Made by a program: the position numbers and the translations under genes
Part shown: positions 27,115-36,623 of the stretch, one piece after another
Layout of the letters: every line of letters starts with the position of its first letter
Position numbering within the stretch: position 1 is the stretch's first letter
Notes under the pieces: model-generated
Told to the model about the DNA's origin: nothing
Databases searched by the model: none
What the model saw: the letters and a program-made list of their open reading frames with translations, nothing else
Assembly: GCA_002482845.1 (NCBI GenBank)
Contig: DLGT01000003.1
Span: forward strand, 1 to 56,503
From: Saprospiraceae bacterium UBA7687
Lineage (GTDB): Bacteria; Bacteroidota; Bacteroidia; Chitinophagales; Saprospiraceae
Length of the DNA stretch: 56,503 nucleotides
Direction: 5' to 3'

Positions 27115-27747
27115 CTATTCTTCTTCTACTTTGTCTAAAGAATCAAAACCAATTTTTTTATCGTTTTGTTCTTCTTCGATGGGTGCCTGTTCACCTATTT
27201 GGTTTTCTACAGGATCGATTTCTTTAGGTTTTGGTAAGTCTTGAATACTTTTTAGTCCAAAATAATCTGTAAATTTTGCAGTGGTGCTATAAAGTAGAGG
27301 TTTTCCTGGTCCATCACTTCTTCCAGCTATTTCTATAAGATCTTTTTCAAGGAGTTTTTGGACAGTATAGTCACTATTCACTCCTCTAATCGATTCAAGT
27401 TCGGTTTTGGTGACAGGTTGTTTGTATGCAATGATGGCCAAAGTTTCTAAAGCAGATTTACTTAATTTTTTATGGGTATTTTGTTTTAAGAATGTGCCAA
27501 TAGTGCCGTGATAAGCTCCTTTGGTCATAAACCTGAAGCCACCGCCAATCTCAATAATCTCAAATGAATAATCGTCGCTACTATACTTTTCCATAAGTGT
27601 TCCTATACAATCCGCTACTTCTTCATCTTTAAATTGAGTGCCAAGACTTTCTTCCAAAGCATTTTTGATATCGTCAAAGCTGATAGATGGATTACCTGCA
27701 AATATGAGGCTTTCGATATGTAAGGTTAATTTTTCCAATTTTATCAA
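27115..27747 (-). CDS. scpB: Segregation and condensation protein B
   Basis: Kleisin-associated winged-helix subunit of the SMC-ScpA-ScpB condensin. The 210 residues include the HIESLIFAGNPSISFDDI opening, LETLAIIAYKQPVTKTELE and IRGVNSD motifs, and GRSDGPGKPLLYSTT of the second winged helix, followed by an acidic tail. scpA is not in the window. First gene of the scpB-DUF2480-SLT group. Confidence 0.95.
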   Translation of the reverse strand: MIKLEKLTLHIESLIFAGNPSISFDDIKNALEESLGTQFKDEEVADCIGTLMEKYSSDDYSFEIIEIGGGFRFMTKGAYHGTIGTFLKQNTHKKLSKSALETLAIIAYKQPVTKTELESIRGVNSDYTVQKLLEKDLIEIAGRSDGPGKPLLYSTTAKFTDYFGLKSIQDLPKPKEIDPVENQIGEQAPIEEEQNDKKIGFDSLDKVEEE

Positions 27748-28021
27748 TTATATCATTAATACCAATATTGATTAGTGGAGATGCACAATTGTACTTTATC
27801 AACCTTAAATCCTTACTTATGTATGGAATGATTAGAAGATTTGGCAATCCCAAACAACATTGAAATACAAATATACATAAATATTTTTGTGAACGAAATT
27901 ATTTTTAGGAGTTTTCCACATTTAGATATACATATAAATGTCGATCGGCTAATAAGACCAATGCTCAAAAGAGATGAATTAAGATAAAAGGAACAGGACA
28001 AATTACAGAATCAAAGACTAT

Positions 28022-28381
28022 CTAATTGTTTATAAAATAAAGAATGATGAAAATTATAATGCAGATTGCAAGTACTAATAATACTGCAATATGAATGTGT
28101 CGTTTGGGATAACTGCTAGTTTCAAGCTTGGATATCGTCTTATTTGTGTCTTTGTTTATTAACTTGTATAATGGCAAACCTTTTTCAAGTATAAAACTCA
28201 ATTCAAATAATTCTTCACCAAGCATAAAACTGAATATTTTGTCATTTTTGACTGAAAAATCTATGCAGATTATGGCTTGATTAGAATAAATTAAAACGTG
28301 CCCAGATTTATCCCCATGGTACATGCTCAACTCATAGTCTATTCCTACTTTGTTTTTATAGATCCAGGAGTGTTGTGCCAT
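28022..28381 (-). CDS. Small hypothetical protein with a C-terminal membrane anchor
   Basis: A 119-residue protein not assigned to a family. Residues about 1-93 are soluble with alternating strands (HVLIYSNQAIICIDFSV); one strong hydrophobic helix fills residues about 96-116 with two Asn at the end, consistent with a tail anchor. It is isolated between scpB (274 bp away) and the PaaE-like gene. Coding character is moderate but there is no better frame here. Confidence 0.6.
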   Translation of the reverse strand: MAQHSWIYKNKVGIDYELSMYHGDKSGHVLIYSNQAIICIDFSVKNDKIFSFMLGEELFELSFILEKGLPLYKLINKDTNKTISKLETSSYPKRHIHIAVLLVLAICIIIFIILYFINN

Positions 28382-28457
28382 ATGGTCATGATGAATTATA
28401 AATACAATCTAATTCGACACTAAATTACTTATCCATCAAAGAAAATTTGAACATACT

Positions 28458-29552
28458 CTAAACATCGTATGTCAAAACTACTTTGCTAGTCTTAGGATGT
28501 GCTTGACAAGTCAGAATATACCCTGCAGCTACTTCGTCATCGTCTAGCGCATAACAACTGTCCATCACTACTTCACCTTCAGTTACTTTTGCCATACAGG
28601 TAGAGCATGCACCACTTGTACATGAGTAAGGTGGATCTTTCTTAATATCTACCAAGACATCAAGAATAGTTTTACCTTTGGGTACATTCACATCAAATGT
28701 TGCCCCCTTGAGTGTTACAGACACTGTTGCTTGTGTAATGACACCTGAGGCAGGTTCGCTTGATGACGATGCAGCAGTGAAGTATTCTTTGTGAATACTT
28801 TTTTTGTCTATATGTTTATTTAATAATAAGGACTCTATCTTTTCTATAAAATCACCAGGACCACAAATGTAATATTGTTGTTCACTGTTTTTTGGAAGGT
28901 AAGTTTTTATAAAATCTTCTACAAGTGCTTCTCCGATCCGCCCTTGGGCGCCTTTCCAGTCAATGGTTTTTTTTGCAAATAAACCACCAATACCACCAGT
29001 TTTTTTCTCTAATGGTTTGCTTAATACATAAGTGACAAATAACTGGTCTTGATATTTTGAAGCCAAAGCATCTAGTGCAGACTTAAATATAATATTGTTT
29101 TCATCTCTGCTTCCATAAAGTAGGTAACAAGTACTTCTAGGTTCTTCTTCTAGCAAAGTTTGAATCATGGACATCACAGGAGTGATACCACTTCCCGCTG
29201 CTACAAAGTAATGATCTCTTGATTTCAGATGGTCCGTTTTTACTACAAAATGCCCCTCAGGTGTCATCACGTCCAGCATATCTCCGACATTTGCCTTTTC
29301 ATTGAGGTAAGTAGACATAACGCCACGACTCACTTTTTTGACAGTAACTCCGATTTTTGGTAAACCTGAGACCGTGCAAATAGAATACGCCCTGCGACAT
29401 TCCTGACCATTTATAGTTGTTTTAAGGGTAAGATATTGCCCTGCCGTAAATTGAAATTCTGAAGCTAAATTGCTCGGTATTTCAAAAAAAATAGTTTTGG
29501 CATCAGATGTTTCGGAGACTATTTCGTTTATTTTTAGAGAATGAAAATTCAT
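28458..29552 (-). CDS. PaaE-like ferredoxin-NAD(P)H reductase with C-terminal 2Fe-2S domain
   Basis: Electron-transfer flavoprotein of 364 residues: FAD-binding domain with RRAYSICT near 53-60, NAD(P)-binding domain with AAGSGITPVMSMI near 117-129, and a plant-type ferredoxin domain at the C-terminus (about 275-364) with ligands in SCTSGACSTC and the distal Cys of ILTCQ. It resembles PaaE, the reductase of the phenylacetyl-CoA epoxidase, but no paaABCD genes are nearby, so the partner oxygenase or desaturase is unknown. Confidence 0.85.
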   Translation of the reverse strand: MNFHSLKINEIVSETSDAKTIFFEIPSNLASEFQFTAGQYLTLKTTINGQECRRAYSICTVSGLPKIGVTVKKVSRGVMSTYLNEKANVGDMLDVMTPEGHFVVKTDHLKSRDHYFVAAGSGITPVMSMIQTLLEEEPRSTCYLLYGSRDENNIIFKSALDALASKYQDQLFVTYVLSKPLEKKTGGIGGLFAKKTIDWKGAQGRIGEALVEDFIKTYLPKNSEQQYYICGPGDFIEKIESLLLNKHIDKKSIHKEYFTAASSSSEPASGVITQATVSVTLKGATFDVNVPKGKTILDVLVDIKKDPPYSCTSGACSTCMAKVTEGEVVMDSCYALDDDEVAAGYILTCQAHPKTSKVVLTYDV

Positions 29553-29720
29553 TTTTATACTTTTGTTATTTTATTGGATATTTGCAATACTATTTGAGCG
29601 TGCGAAATTAAACATTTCTAAGCAATTGATAAGGTGTAGTGCTTCTATAAATAATATTATTAATATGCTTTTTTAATTAAATATATTGATATATAATACT
29701 TTACATAAATATTTGATTAC

Positions 29721-30440
29721 ATGTCTTTAAAACTGTCCATAATCATTCCTGCCTATAATGAAGGGAAAACCATTCAAACAATTTTAGAAAAAGTAAGATC
29801 CGTCGAATTGATAGGACAGATGACCAAAGAAATAATTGTAGTCAACGATTGTTCAAAAGACGATACAGAAAAAAAAGTTTTTGATTATAAAGAACTTCAT
29901 CCTAATATAGAAATTTCATATTATAAACATGAAGTTAATAAGGGAAAGGGTGCCGCACTGCATACAGGAATCAAGGAAGCCAAAGGCGATTTAGTAATCA
30001 TACAAGATGCAGATCTTGAGTACGATCCAAATGAGTTTAACTTATTACTAAAGCCAATCTTAGATGGATTTGCTGATGTGGTATATGGCTCAAGATTTAT
30101 GGGAGGCAGACCACACAGAATATTGTTTTTCTGGCATTCTATAGGAAATAAAGTATTGACAGCTTTTTCTAATATGCTTACCAATCTCAATCTTACGGAT
30201 ATGGAGACATGTTATAAAATGTGGAAATCAGACATCATAAAAAGTGTAAAACTAAAGGAAAATAGATTCGGTTTTGAGCCTGAAGTTACTGCTAGAATTG
30301 CCAGAATACCGAATATTAGAATATATGAAGTAGGTATTTCATATTACGGAAGGACATATGCAGAAGGTAAAAAAATAAATTGGAAGGATGGTTTAAGGGC
30401 TATTTATTGTATTTTGAAATATAATATCTGGTCAAAATAA
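29721..30440 (+). CDS. Family 2 glycosyltransferase (polyprenyl-phosphate mannosyltransferase type)
   Basis: GT-A glycosyltransferase of 239 residues. SIIIPAYNEGKTI at 6-18, VVNDCSKDDT, HEVNKGKGAALHTGI and the metal-binding DADLEYDP segment match DPM1-like GT2 enzymes; the later EPEVTARIARIPN and YYGRTYAEGKKI stretches also fit. No C-terminal membrane helices are present, as in short dolichyl/undecaprenyl-phosphate sugar transferases. The donor sugar is not determined. Confidence 0.88.
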   Translation: MSLKLSIIIPAYNEGKTIQTILEKVRSVELIGQMTKEIIVVNDCSKDDTEKKVFDYKELHPNIEISYYKHEVNKGKGAALHTGIKEAKGDLVIIQDADLEYDPNEFNLLLKPILDGFADVVYGSRFMGGRPHRILFFWHSIGNKVLTAFSNMLTNLNLTDMETCYKMWKSDIIKSVKLKENRFGFEPEVTARIARIPNIRIYEVGISYYGRTYAEGKKINWKDGLRAIYCILKYNIWSK

Positions 30441-30530
30441 GATGGGTGCAAATATTAATGTTATTTTTGTTTTTCACTATAACCCGATTCATTTATAGAT
30501 TGCAGCCATTTTATAGAACACTAAATCAAT

Positions 30531-32705
30531 ATGAGTATGTTTAAACGATTTCTTATAATCACAATTTGTATGATGTGTTTTAAAACATATACACTTGGTC
30601 AAACACCGAAAGATGTTACTGTTGAATTAAGTGCGAGAGTTGAATTAAGTCCTTTATCTATATATTTGTCATGGCCGAGCAATAGTCTAACAAATCAGTA
30701 CCAAGTGTATAGGAAGCTTAAGTCAGCTACATCTTGGGGACCAATAATTGCTACCCTTTCTGGAGTGGAAACTCAATTCATAGATACTTCTATTAATGAA
30801 GGAGTTTCATATGAATACCGAGTGATACGTTTGGGACAAGGTTTTAATGGTTATGGATATATCAATTCTGGCATCCAAATTCCAGCAACTGAAAGTCGAG
30901 GAATATTGATTCTTTTAGTAGAAAGTATGCTAGCGGATAGTCTTACAAATGAAATTAAACGGTTAGAAAATGACTTGATCGGGGATGGGTGGATAGTAAG
31001 AAAACATATTATTGCTCTAGAAGAATCAGTGATGGCCGTAAAAGATATTATTAAGACAGAATACAATAAGGATATAGTAAATACAAAAGCCGTTTTTCTA
31101 CTAGGACATATACCTGTTCCATATAGTGGTAATCTAAATCCCGACGGCCATCCTGATCATCAAGGGGCGTGGCCAGCTGATGTATTTTATGCAGATATAA
31201 ATGGGAACTGGACAGATACAGGCATAAATAACTCAATCGCTTCAGATGAAAGAAATATAAATACACCGGGTGATGGAAAATTTGACCAAACGGTCTTACC
31301 TAGTGATGTAGAATTGCAGATAGGTAGAGTGGACCTCTCAGACATGCCAGCTTTTACATTGTCAGAAATCGAATTAACGAGAAACTATTTAGAAAAAGAT
31401 CATAATTATAGGCATAAAAAATCCAATCCTGTATATGGTGCTGTTATTGATGATAATTTTGGATTTTTCTCTGGCGAAGCGTTTGCACACAGTGGTTGGC
31501 GAAATTTTGTTCCTTTAGTTGGTTCAGAGAATATAGAATCAAGTGACTATTTTACTACGCTAAGTGATAAAAGCTACCTCTGGTCTTATGGGTGCGGAGG
31601 AGGCTCTTACACAAGTGCGGGTGGAATAGGAAGTACAAATAATTTTGCTTCTTCAGATTTGCAAGGTGTCTTTACAATGCTTTTTGGTAGTTATTTTGGT
31701 GATTGGGATAATAAGAATAATTTTCTTAGAGCACCGCTGGCTCAAGGGAAAGCACTTACTAGTGTTTGGGCGGGAAGACCACATTGGGTTCTTCACCACA
31801 TGGGCTTGGGTGAAAATATTGGTTATAGTGTAAAGCTTACTCAAAACAATAATGCATTATATCATAGCAATTATGGAGGAAGATTCATTCATATAGCACT
31901 TATAGGAGATCCTACATTGAGAAATAATGTAGTAGCACCTCCTAATAATTTACAAACATCAGTAGAAGGAAATAATGTAATTTTGACTTGGGAGCCAACC
32001 ACTGATTCTGTATTTGGATATTATGTTTATATGAAAAACGACAGCTTATCAGATTATACACGACTGAATCAAAACCCTATTAAAGACACAAAGTACACCC
32101 ATGAATGTTTATTGTACGAAGCTACTTATACTTATAAGGTACATGCCATTCTTTTGCAGATTACACCTAGTGGCACATACTTCAACCTTAGTCAGGGAAT
32201 AATGGATAGTATAAGTTATGAACATTATCTTATAGTGGATGCAAATGCTGATTATATTAAAAATGGTAATGAATTTAGTTTTACAAATAATTCAACTAAT
32301 GCCACGAATTATTTGTGGATTTTTGGTGATGGAAATACTAGTAGTGATACAAATCCTACTCATACATTTGCAATTGGAAACTACGATGTAAAACTAATAG
32401 CATATAATGAATGTCATGCGGATACCATTACATTTTCAATTAATATCCTTTCGAACACAATAGATGAAATTGAATTTATATCATTATTACCCAACCCTAC
32501 ATATGGAAAAGTTCATATAAATTCTCAGTTATCTGGGACAATCAAAATTGTACTATATAATTCTTTGGGTACTAAATTAAAAGAAGTGTTTTTAAGAGAA
32601 AATGAAAATATAATTGATTTGACCGGATACCCTAAAGGTTTATATAATGTGAGGATGGAGAGCTCCCAAATAAATAAAACTTATAAGCTTTACCTTCTTG
32701 AATAG
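30531..32705 (+). CDS. T9SS-exported multidomain protein (FN3-like, C25-like central region, PKD, sorting tail)
   Basis: Secreted protein of 724 residues. Signal peptide about 1-23; fibronectin-III-like domain (about 27-125); a central region (about 130-475) whose order, including VFLLGHIPVPY, DVELQIGRVDLSD and LWSYGCGGGS, recalls gingipain-type C25 peptidases, though I cannot locate a convincing catalytic Cys/His pair; a second FN3-like domain (about 480-555); a PKD domain with LWIFGDGNTSSDTNPTHTF; and a C-terminal type A sorting tail starting LLPNPTYGKVHIN. Extracellular or cell-surface. Preceded by GT2 but with a separate 90-bp gap. Confidence 0.8.
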   Translation: MSMFKRFLIITICMMCFKTYTLGQTPKDVTVELSARVELSPLSIYLSWPSNSLTNQYQVYRKLKSATSWGPIIATLSGVETQFIDTSINEGVSYEYRVIRLGQGFNGYGYINSGIQIPATESRGILILLVESMLADSLTNEIKRLENDLIGDGWIVRKHIIALEESVMAVKDIIKTEYNKDIVNTKAVFLLGHIPVPYSGNLNPDGHPDHQGAWPADVFYADINGNWTDTGINNSIASDERNINTPGDGKFDQTVLPSDVELQIGRVDLSDMPAFTLSEIELTRNYLEKDHNYRHKKSNPVYGAVIDDNFGFFSGEAFAHSGWRNFVPLVGSENIESSDYFTTLSDKSYLWSYGCGGGSYTSAGGIGSTNNFASSDLQGVFTMLFGSYFGDWDNKNNFLRAPLAQGKALTSVWAGRPHWVLHHMGLGENIGYSVKLTQNNNALYHSNYGGRFIHIALIGDPTLRNNVVAPPNNLQTSVEGNNVILTWEPTTDSVFGYYVYMKNDSLSDYTRLNQNPIKDTKYTHECLLYEATYTYKVHAILLQITPSGTYFNLSQGIMDSISYEHYLIVDANADYIKNGNEFSFTNNSTNATNYLWIFGDGNTSSDTNPTHTFAIGNYDVKLIAYNECHADTITFSINILSNTIDEIEFISLLPNPTYGKVHINSQLSGTIKIVLYNSLGTKLKEVFLRENENIIDLTGYPKGLYNVRMESSQINKTYKLYLLE

Positions 32706-32815
32706 ATGAAATGAAATATTCCTAGCATTAATTTAGAATCAAATGTAGTCCTGATTAAACTGAATTTATTGTAAACTAAAATTTTAAAATAAGTAAATCC
32801 CAATAATATCCGCAT

Positions 32816-33586
32816 ATGATTCTAGCCATAGATATAGGAAATTCAAATATTGTGTTAGGACTCTGTCATGATGGCAAATGGAGCAATACCTTTAGATATG
32901 AAACGAAGGAAGCACAACCAGAGTTTTATTATGAGAATTCATTGAGAAATATTCTCCTAGAATGGGGTATTTCATCATCGGATATTATAGGCATTGTCAT
33001 CAGTAGTGTTGTACCTGATTTGAATCAAAGTATCAGAGAAGCAGTTGAAAATGTCACAGGTAAGGAACCAGTAATTTTGGGCAATGATGTTTATAAAAGT
33101 ATAGATTTTCCGGTGCCACATCCATATGAAATCGGTTCAGATATAGTTTCTAATGCTTACGCTGCCTTGTGTTTGTATGATGACCATTGCATCATTGTAG
33201 ATTTCGGCACAGCTTTGACATTTACGATTGTGGACAAAAACGAAGGTATAAAAGGTGTGTCTATCGTTCCAGGACTAAAAACAGCCATCCAATCCCTATC
33301 CACAAATACTGCATTATTACCAATTGTTCCACTAGCACTACCTTCGTCTGCTATTGGTCATGATACCGTTTCGGCTATACAAAGTGGTGTGTTGTGGGGA
33401 TATGTTGGATTGGTCACAGAACTTTTAAGAAAAATAAAATCAGAACTTCCGTACGATCACAAAGTAATAGCAACGGGTGGACTTTCTGACATTCTAAAGC
33501 CATTAGAAAACCAATTTGACCGAGTAAACAAAAATCTTACCTTAGACGGTATGAGACTTTTGTACGAATTATACGTAAAAAAATAA
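32816..33586 (+). CDS. coaX: Type III pantothenate kinase
   Basis: First step of coenzyme A synthesis, phosphorylating pantothenate. The 256 residues show the ASKHA fold: AIDIGNSN at 4-11 with Asp6, SSVVPDL near 63-69, GSDIVSNA at 107-114 with the expected catalytic Asp109, and DFGTALTF with Asp129. The usual GxDR motif has Ile in place of Arg here. It precedes the DUF1456 gene by 11 bp. Confidence 0.93.
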   Translation: MILAIDIGNSNIVLGLCHDGKWSNTFRYETKEAQPEFYYENSLRNILLEWGISSSDIIGIVISSVVPDLNQSIREAVENVTGKEPVILGNDVYKSIDFPVPHPYEIGSDIVSNAYAALCLYDDHCIIVDFGTALTFTIVDKNEGIKGVSIVPGLKTAIQSLSTNTALLPIVPLALPSSAIGHDTVSAIQSGVLWGYVGLVTELLRKIKSELPYDHKVIATGGLSDILKPLENQFDRVNKNLTLDGMRLLYELYVKK

Positions 33587-33597
33587 AAGACATTAGT

Positions 33598-33852
33598 ATG
33601 CTTTCAAATAATGATATCCTGAAAAAACTTCGCGTAGCTCTTCAGTTAAGAGATGAAGATATCCTAGAGATACTTAACCTCGTGGATTTTAAAATAACAA
33701 AAGGAGCTTTAAATGATCTATTCAGAAAAGATGATCATCCTAATTACGTGGAAGCTGGCGACCAAATATTAAGAAATTTTCTGAATGGTCTCGTCATTTA
33801 TAAAAGAGGAAAACCTGGTGAAGGGAAACCTGCTGAACCATCAAAAAAATAG
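33598..33852 (+). CDS. Single-repeat DUF1456 protein (half-length YehS-like)
   Basis: An 84-residue protein with one DUF1456 unit: NNDILKKLRVALQLRDEDIL, then FRKDDHPNYVEAGDQILRNFLNGL. The E. coli homologue YehS has about 156 residues and two such units, so this is a half-length form, ending in a Lys/Pro-rich tail. Function unknown. Its stop codon lies inside the terminator hairpin at 33851-33886. Confidence 0.8.
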   Translation: MLSNNDILKKLRVALQLRDEDILEILNLVDFKITKGALNDLFRKDDHPNYVEAGDQILRNFLNGLVIYKRGKPGEGKPAEPSKK

Positions 33853-33886
33853 TGCTTTTTGATAAAATTCGTTATCAAAAAGCACT
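33851..33886. terminator. Bidirectional hairpin terminator
   Basis: Perfect 15-bp inverted repeat AGTGCTTTTTGATAA (33851-33865) and its complement (33872-33886) with a 6-base loop. It separates converging genes whose stops are at 33852 and 33898 and can serve both strands. Confidence 0.85.
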
Positions 33887-33897
33887 ATAACACAAAT

Positions 33898-34383
33898 TTA
33901 TGCAGGCCATTTGATGGTTTCACCATCTTCTTCTACATCAGGAAGGATCTGAATCTCGATCGCTTCACCGTCAGCAAACCATATCATAAAACCTAAATCT
34001 TCTGATTCTAAAAGCTCCAAATTTGGATTTTCATCATCTGATAGATCTTCTTCGTTAGATATCTCTATACCTTTTTCTGTAAAAAATGCAAGCACGTCCT
34101 CTTTGCTCAGTCCTATCAATGATTTGCCATTTAAGGTAAAAAATGGATCACTCACAGCGATAGACACCAATCTCCAATCGTAATCAGCATCAAAAACGAT
34201 TGAAAACTCATTCTCGTCGTAGTGCCAAGACTCTAACTCATCATTCACTTCTTCTTCAAAACCAGGTAAATTTTCGATTTCATCAGGTTTGCCGAGTAAC
34301 TTTTTTGCTTCATCACGTGTCATACCGAATTTCAAGTCTCCTAGACCTACCCCAAATATGATTTCTTTAATTTGATTTTTCAT
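33898..34383 (-). CDS. Acidic hypothetical protein (SmpA/BLIP-like fold suspected)
   Basis: A 161-residue cytoplasmic-looking protein, very rich in Asp and Glu. The opening IFGVGLGDLKFGMTRDEAKKLLGKPDEI has the 'hGMtxxeVxxxLGxPd' pattern seen in BamE/SmpA-like and related two-layer domains, here followed by a second similar pass (LIGLSKEDVLAFFTEKGI). No signal peptide. Function unknown; immunity or inhibitor roles exist for similar folds, but nothing here supports them. Confidence 0.7.
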   Translation of the reverse strand: MKNQIKEIIFGVGLGDLKFGMTRDEAKKLLGKPDEIENLPGFEEEVNDELESWHYDENEFSIVFDADYDWRLVSIAVSDPFFTLNGKSLIGLSKEDVLAFFTEKGIEISNEEDLSDDENPNLELLESEDLGFMIWFADGEAIEIQILPDVEEDGETIKWPA

Positions 34384-34566
34384 CTACTATATTTATTTGT
34401 TTTTAATGCTAATAAGTTATCAACTACGGGTTCTGAAAAAAATATTTCTAAAATAAGTTATGATCATTTTTGCCGACCATTTTATCTTAAAGTATTGATA
34501 ATTATGGCACAAGGTAAGGAGATAATTATGATCAAAAATATTTTTACGTAAAAAGGTAAGATTTTA

Positions 34567-34597
34567 TTGAAAAAACTACGATATTATTCTAATTTTG
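34567..34597 (+). promoter_or_regulatory. Bacteroidota-type promoter for the ROK kinase gene
   Basis: TTG at 34567-34569 and TAATTTTG at 34590-34597, separated by 20 bp, fit the TTTG-N20-TAnnTTTG consensus. The -7 element ends 17 bp before the ATG at 34615, implying a very short leader. Confidence 0.55.
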
Positions 34598-34614
34598 GAA
34601 CAAATTAATCATTT

Positions 34615-35514
34615 ATGGCGGCATTATGGGGATTTGACCTTGGAGGTACAAAAATAGAAGGGATCATTATTGACTCGGAGACTAATCAAATTATTTCAAG
34701 GCTTAGAATTCCAACTGAAGGAGACAAAGGGTATGATCATGTAATCGTGCAAATCTGTAAATTGATCACTTTGCTAGAAACAGAAAGCGGATTAAAACCT
34801 ACAAAAATTGGACTCGGTACACCTGGTACGATGGACCCAATTTTAAATGTCATGAAAAACTGCAATACGACAGCACTCAATGGTAAAAACCTAAAAGCGG
34901 ACTTAGAGAGTGTGGTGGGCATACCGTTTAATATGAGTAATGATGCCAACTGTTTTGCAATAGCAGAAACCAAAATGGGCGTTATCAGCAAAGATATGCC
35001 TGATGCTTCTGTTGTTTTTGGTGTAATCCTTGGGACTGGAGTTGGTGGCGGTTTGGTCGTAAATGGTAAGGTGATAGGTGGTAGACAAGGTATTGGTGGC
35101 GAATGGGGACATAATTTTTTGGATGAGTCTGGTGGTCAATGTTATTGTGGTAAAACTGGATGCGTAGAGACTATATTTTCTGGTCCGGCACTCGAAAGGT
35201 ATTATCACTCAATCAGTGGAAGCAAACAAAGACTCAAAGAAATTGTCGAAGCGTATCATTTAGGACAAGACACGTATGCTGTCGAGACTATGCAAAGACT
35301 ATTTCATTATTTCGGCAAAGCAATGGCTGTAGTGATAAATATTGTCGATCCAGATGCTATTGTCATAGGTGGAGGAGTAGGTAATATTAATGAAATCTAT
35401 ACATTAGGAGTAGACGAAGTCAAAAAACATGTTTTTAACCATAGATTAGATACAAAGTTTTACAAACCTTTGTTGGGAGATAGTGCGGGTGTGTTTGGTG
35501 CAGCATTTTTATAG
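34615..35514 (+). CDS. ROK-family sugar kinase (glucokinase-like)
   Basis: ATP-dependent sugar kinase of 299 residues. DLGGTK phosphate-binding motif at 8-13, catalytic Asp110 in SNDANC, and the ROK zinc site: His166 with Cys176, Cys178 and Cys183 (GGQCYCGKTGC). No N-terminal helix-turn-helix, so it is a kinase and not a ROK repressor. Substrate is probably glucose, fructose or an amino sugar; sequence does not decide. It has its own promoter. Confidence 0.9.
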   Translation: MAALWGFDLGGTKIEGIIIDSETNQIISRLRIPTEGDKGYDHVIVQICKLITLLETESGLKPTKIGLGTPGTMDPILNVMKNCNTTALNGKNLKADLESVVGIPFNMSNDANCFAIAETKMGVISKDMPDASVVFGVILGTGVGGGLVVNGKVIGGRQGIGGEWGHNFLDESGGQCYCGKTGCVETIFSGPALERYYHSISGSKQRLKEIVEAYHLGQDTYAVETMQRLFHYFGKAMAVVINIVDPDAIVIGGGVGNINEIYTLGVDEVKKHVFNHRLDTKFYKPLLGDSAGVFGAAFL

Positions 35515-35613
35515 CTAAAGTTTCGTTAAAAAATCTAATTTTTTGGTTTCTATAAAACAAGGATGGAAAGAAAACGTTATTTTTGTCACGATATAAATCA
35601 AAGATAGCAGATT

Positions 35614-36096
35614 TTGAAGACCATTTTAATAATATTGAGTTTTATGATTCCTTTAGGTTGGCCAGAAGGTCATCCTGATGAAATCGTACAATCTCAAATT
35701 ATAGAATCAGTAAATAAAGTCAGAGAAAAAGGTTGTTACTGTGGTAGGAAATATATGCCACCCGCAGAAAAGGTCAAATGGAATGATGTACTTTATAAAA
35801 GTGCATTCTCCCATGCCAATGAAATGAAGGAACACAATTTTTTTGCACATTTTTCTAAAGAAGGTTTAGATATTGGAGCTAGACTTGATAGGTCAGGTTA
35901 TAATTGGCTTGTAGCTGGTGAAAACTTGGGTGAAGGCCAGAAATCCTTTGACGAAGTACTGAATGATTGGATAAAAAGCTATTCACATTGTGTCATGCTC
36001 ATGAATCCTAAAGTAAACGAAATGGCTGTTGCTAAAGTTGATAAGTATTGGGTACAACATTTCGGCAAACAAATGCCACCGAAAAAAGGAAAATAA
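35614..36096 (+). CDS. Exported CAP (SCP-like) domain protein
   Basis: A 160-residue secreted protein. The best start is TTG at 35614: an in-frame stop lies 9 bp upstream, and starting at the later ATG (35644) would destroy the signal peptide MKTILIILSFMIPLG. CAP-domain signatures are NKVREKGC, LYKSAFSHANEM, HFSKEG, AGENLGEG and SHCVMLMNPKVNEM. The extra CYCG cysteines are typical of Bacteroidota members. Bacterial CAP proteins are extracellular; activity unknown. A -7-type TATTTTTG occurs at 35578-35585. Confidence 0.82.
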   Translation: MKTILIILSFMIPLGWPEGHPDEIVQSQIIESVNKVREKGCYCGRKYMPPAEKVKWNDVLYKSAFSHANEMKEHNFFAHFSKEGLDIGARLDRSGYNWLVAGENLGEGQKSFDEVLNDWIKSYSHCVMLMNPKVNEMAVAKVDKYWVQHFGKQMPPKKGK

Positions 36097-36122
36097 ACTT
36101 GGATCAATTCCCCCTTTTACGA

Positions 36123-36614
36123 TTATTCAAAAGAGATTAGAATTTGGTTTTTGTCTACAGTACTACCTTTAGTGGCTGCTATAGATTTTATGACACCACT
36201 TCCAGGTGATTTTAGAATATTCTCCATCTTCATAGCTTCTAAACTTAGCAATTTATCACCTTCATTTACTTCTTGACCTTCTGTTACAAAAATATTTACC
36301 ACCAATCCTGGCATAGGAGACTTTATTTCTTTCACAGAATGTTTTTGAGATTTTAAGAATCCCAAGTCATCTATCAATCTATCGATTTTTTCTTTTACTT
36401 TTACTTGATAATCAAAACCTGAAACATTGATGGTATATGTTTTGGTCTTTGGTTGGTAGCTTTTGACGCGTACTTGATATTTTTTATTATTCAGCATTAC
36501 ACTCCAAATATCTCCTTCCTGATGTAAGATTTGGAAATTTTTTGTACGTAAAACTTCGTCTGTATAACTACTGAATTTATCTACTTCAAATACGGTGGTG
36601 TCATTATTGTTCAT
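36123..36614 (-). CDS. Biotin carboxyl carrier protein of an acyl-CoA or pyruvate carboxylase
   Basis: Carries covalently bound biotin. The C-terminal biotinyl domain (about 93-163) contains EAMKM with target Lys129, plus SPMPGLVVNIFVTEGQ. The N-terminal 90 residues (TYTINVSGFDYQVKV) resemble the linker part of Bacteroidota propionyl/acetyl-CoA carboxylase carrier subunits. No biotin carboxylase or carboxyltransferase gene is present in the window. It lies 9 bp after the membrane protein gene, at the end of a bactofilin-atpZ operon. Confidence 0.88.
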   Translation of the reverse strand: MNNNDTTVFEVDKFSSYTDEVLRTKNFQILHQEGDIWSVMLNNKKYQVRVKSYQPKTKTYTINVSGFDYQVKVKEKIDRLIDDLGFLKSQKHSVKEIKSPMPGLVVNIFVTEGQEVNEGDKLLSLEAMKMENILKSPGSGVIKSIAATKGSTVDKNQILISFE

Positions 36615-36623
36615 GGCAAATTA

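Noticed and set aside
27813..28001. 62-codon - strand frame in the gap upstream of scpB
   Set aside because: Serine/isoleucine-rich composition typical of A/T-rich non-coding DNA; no family resemblance.
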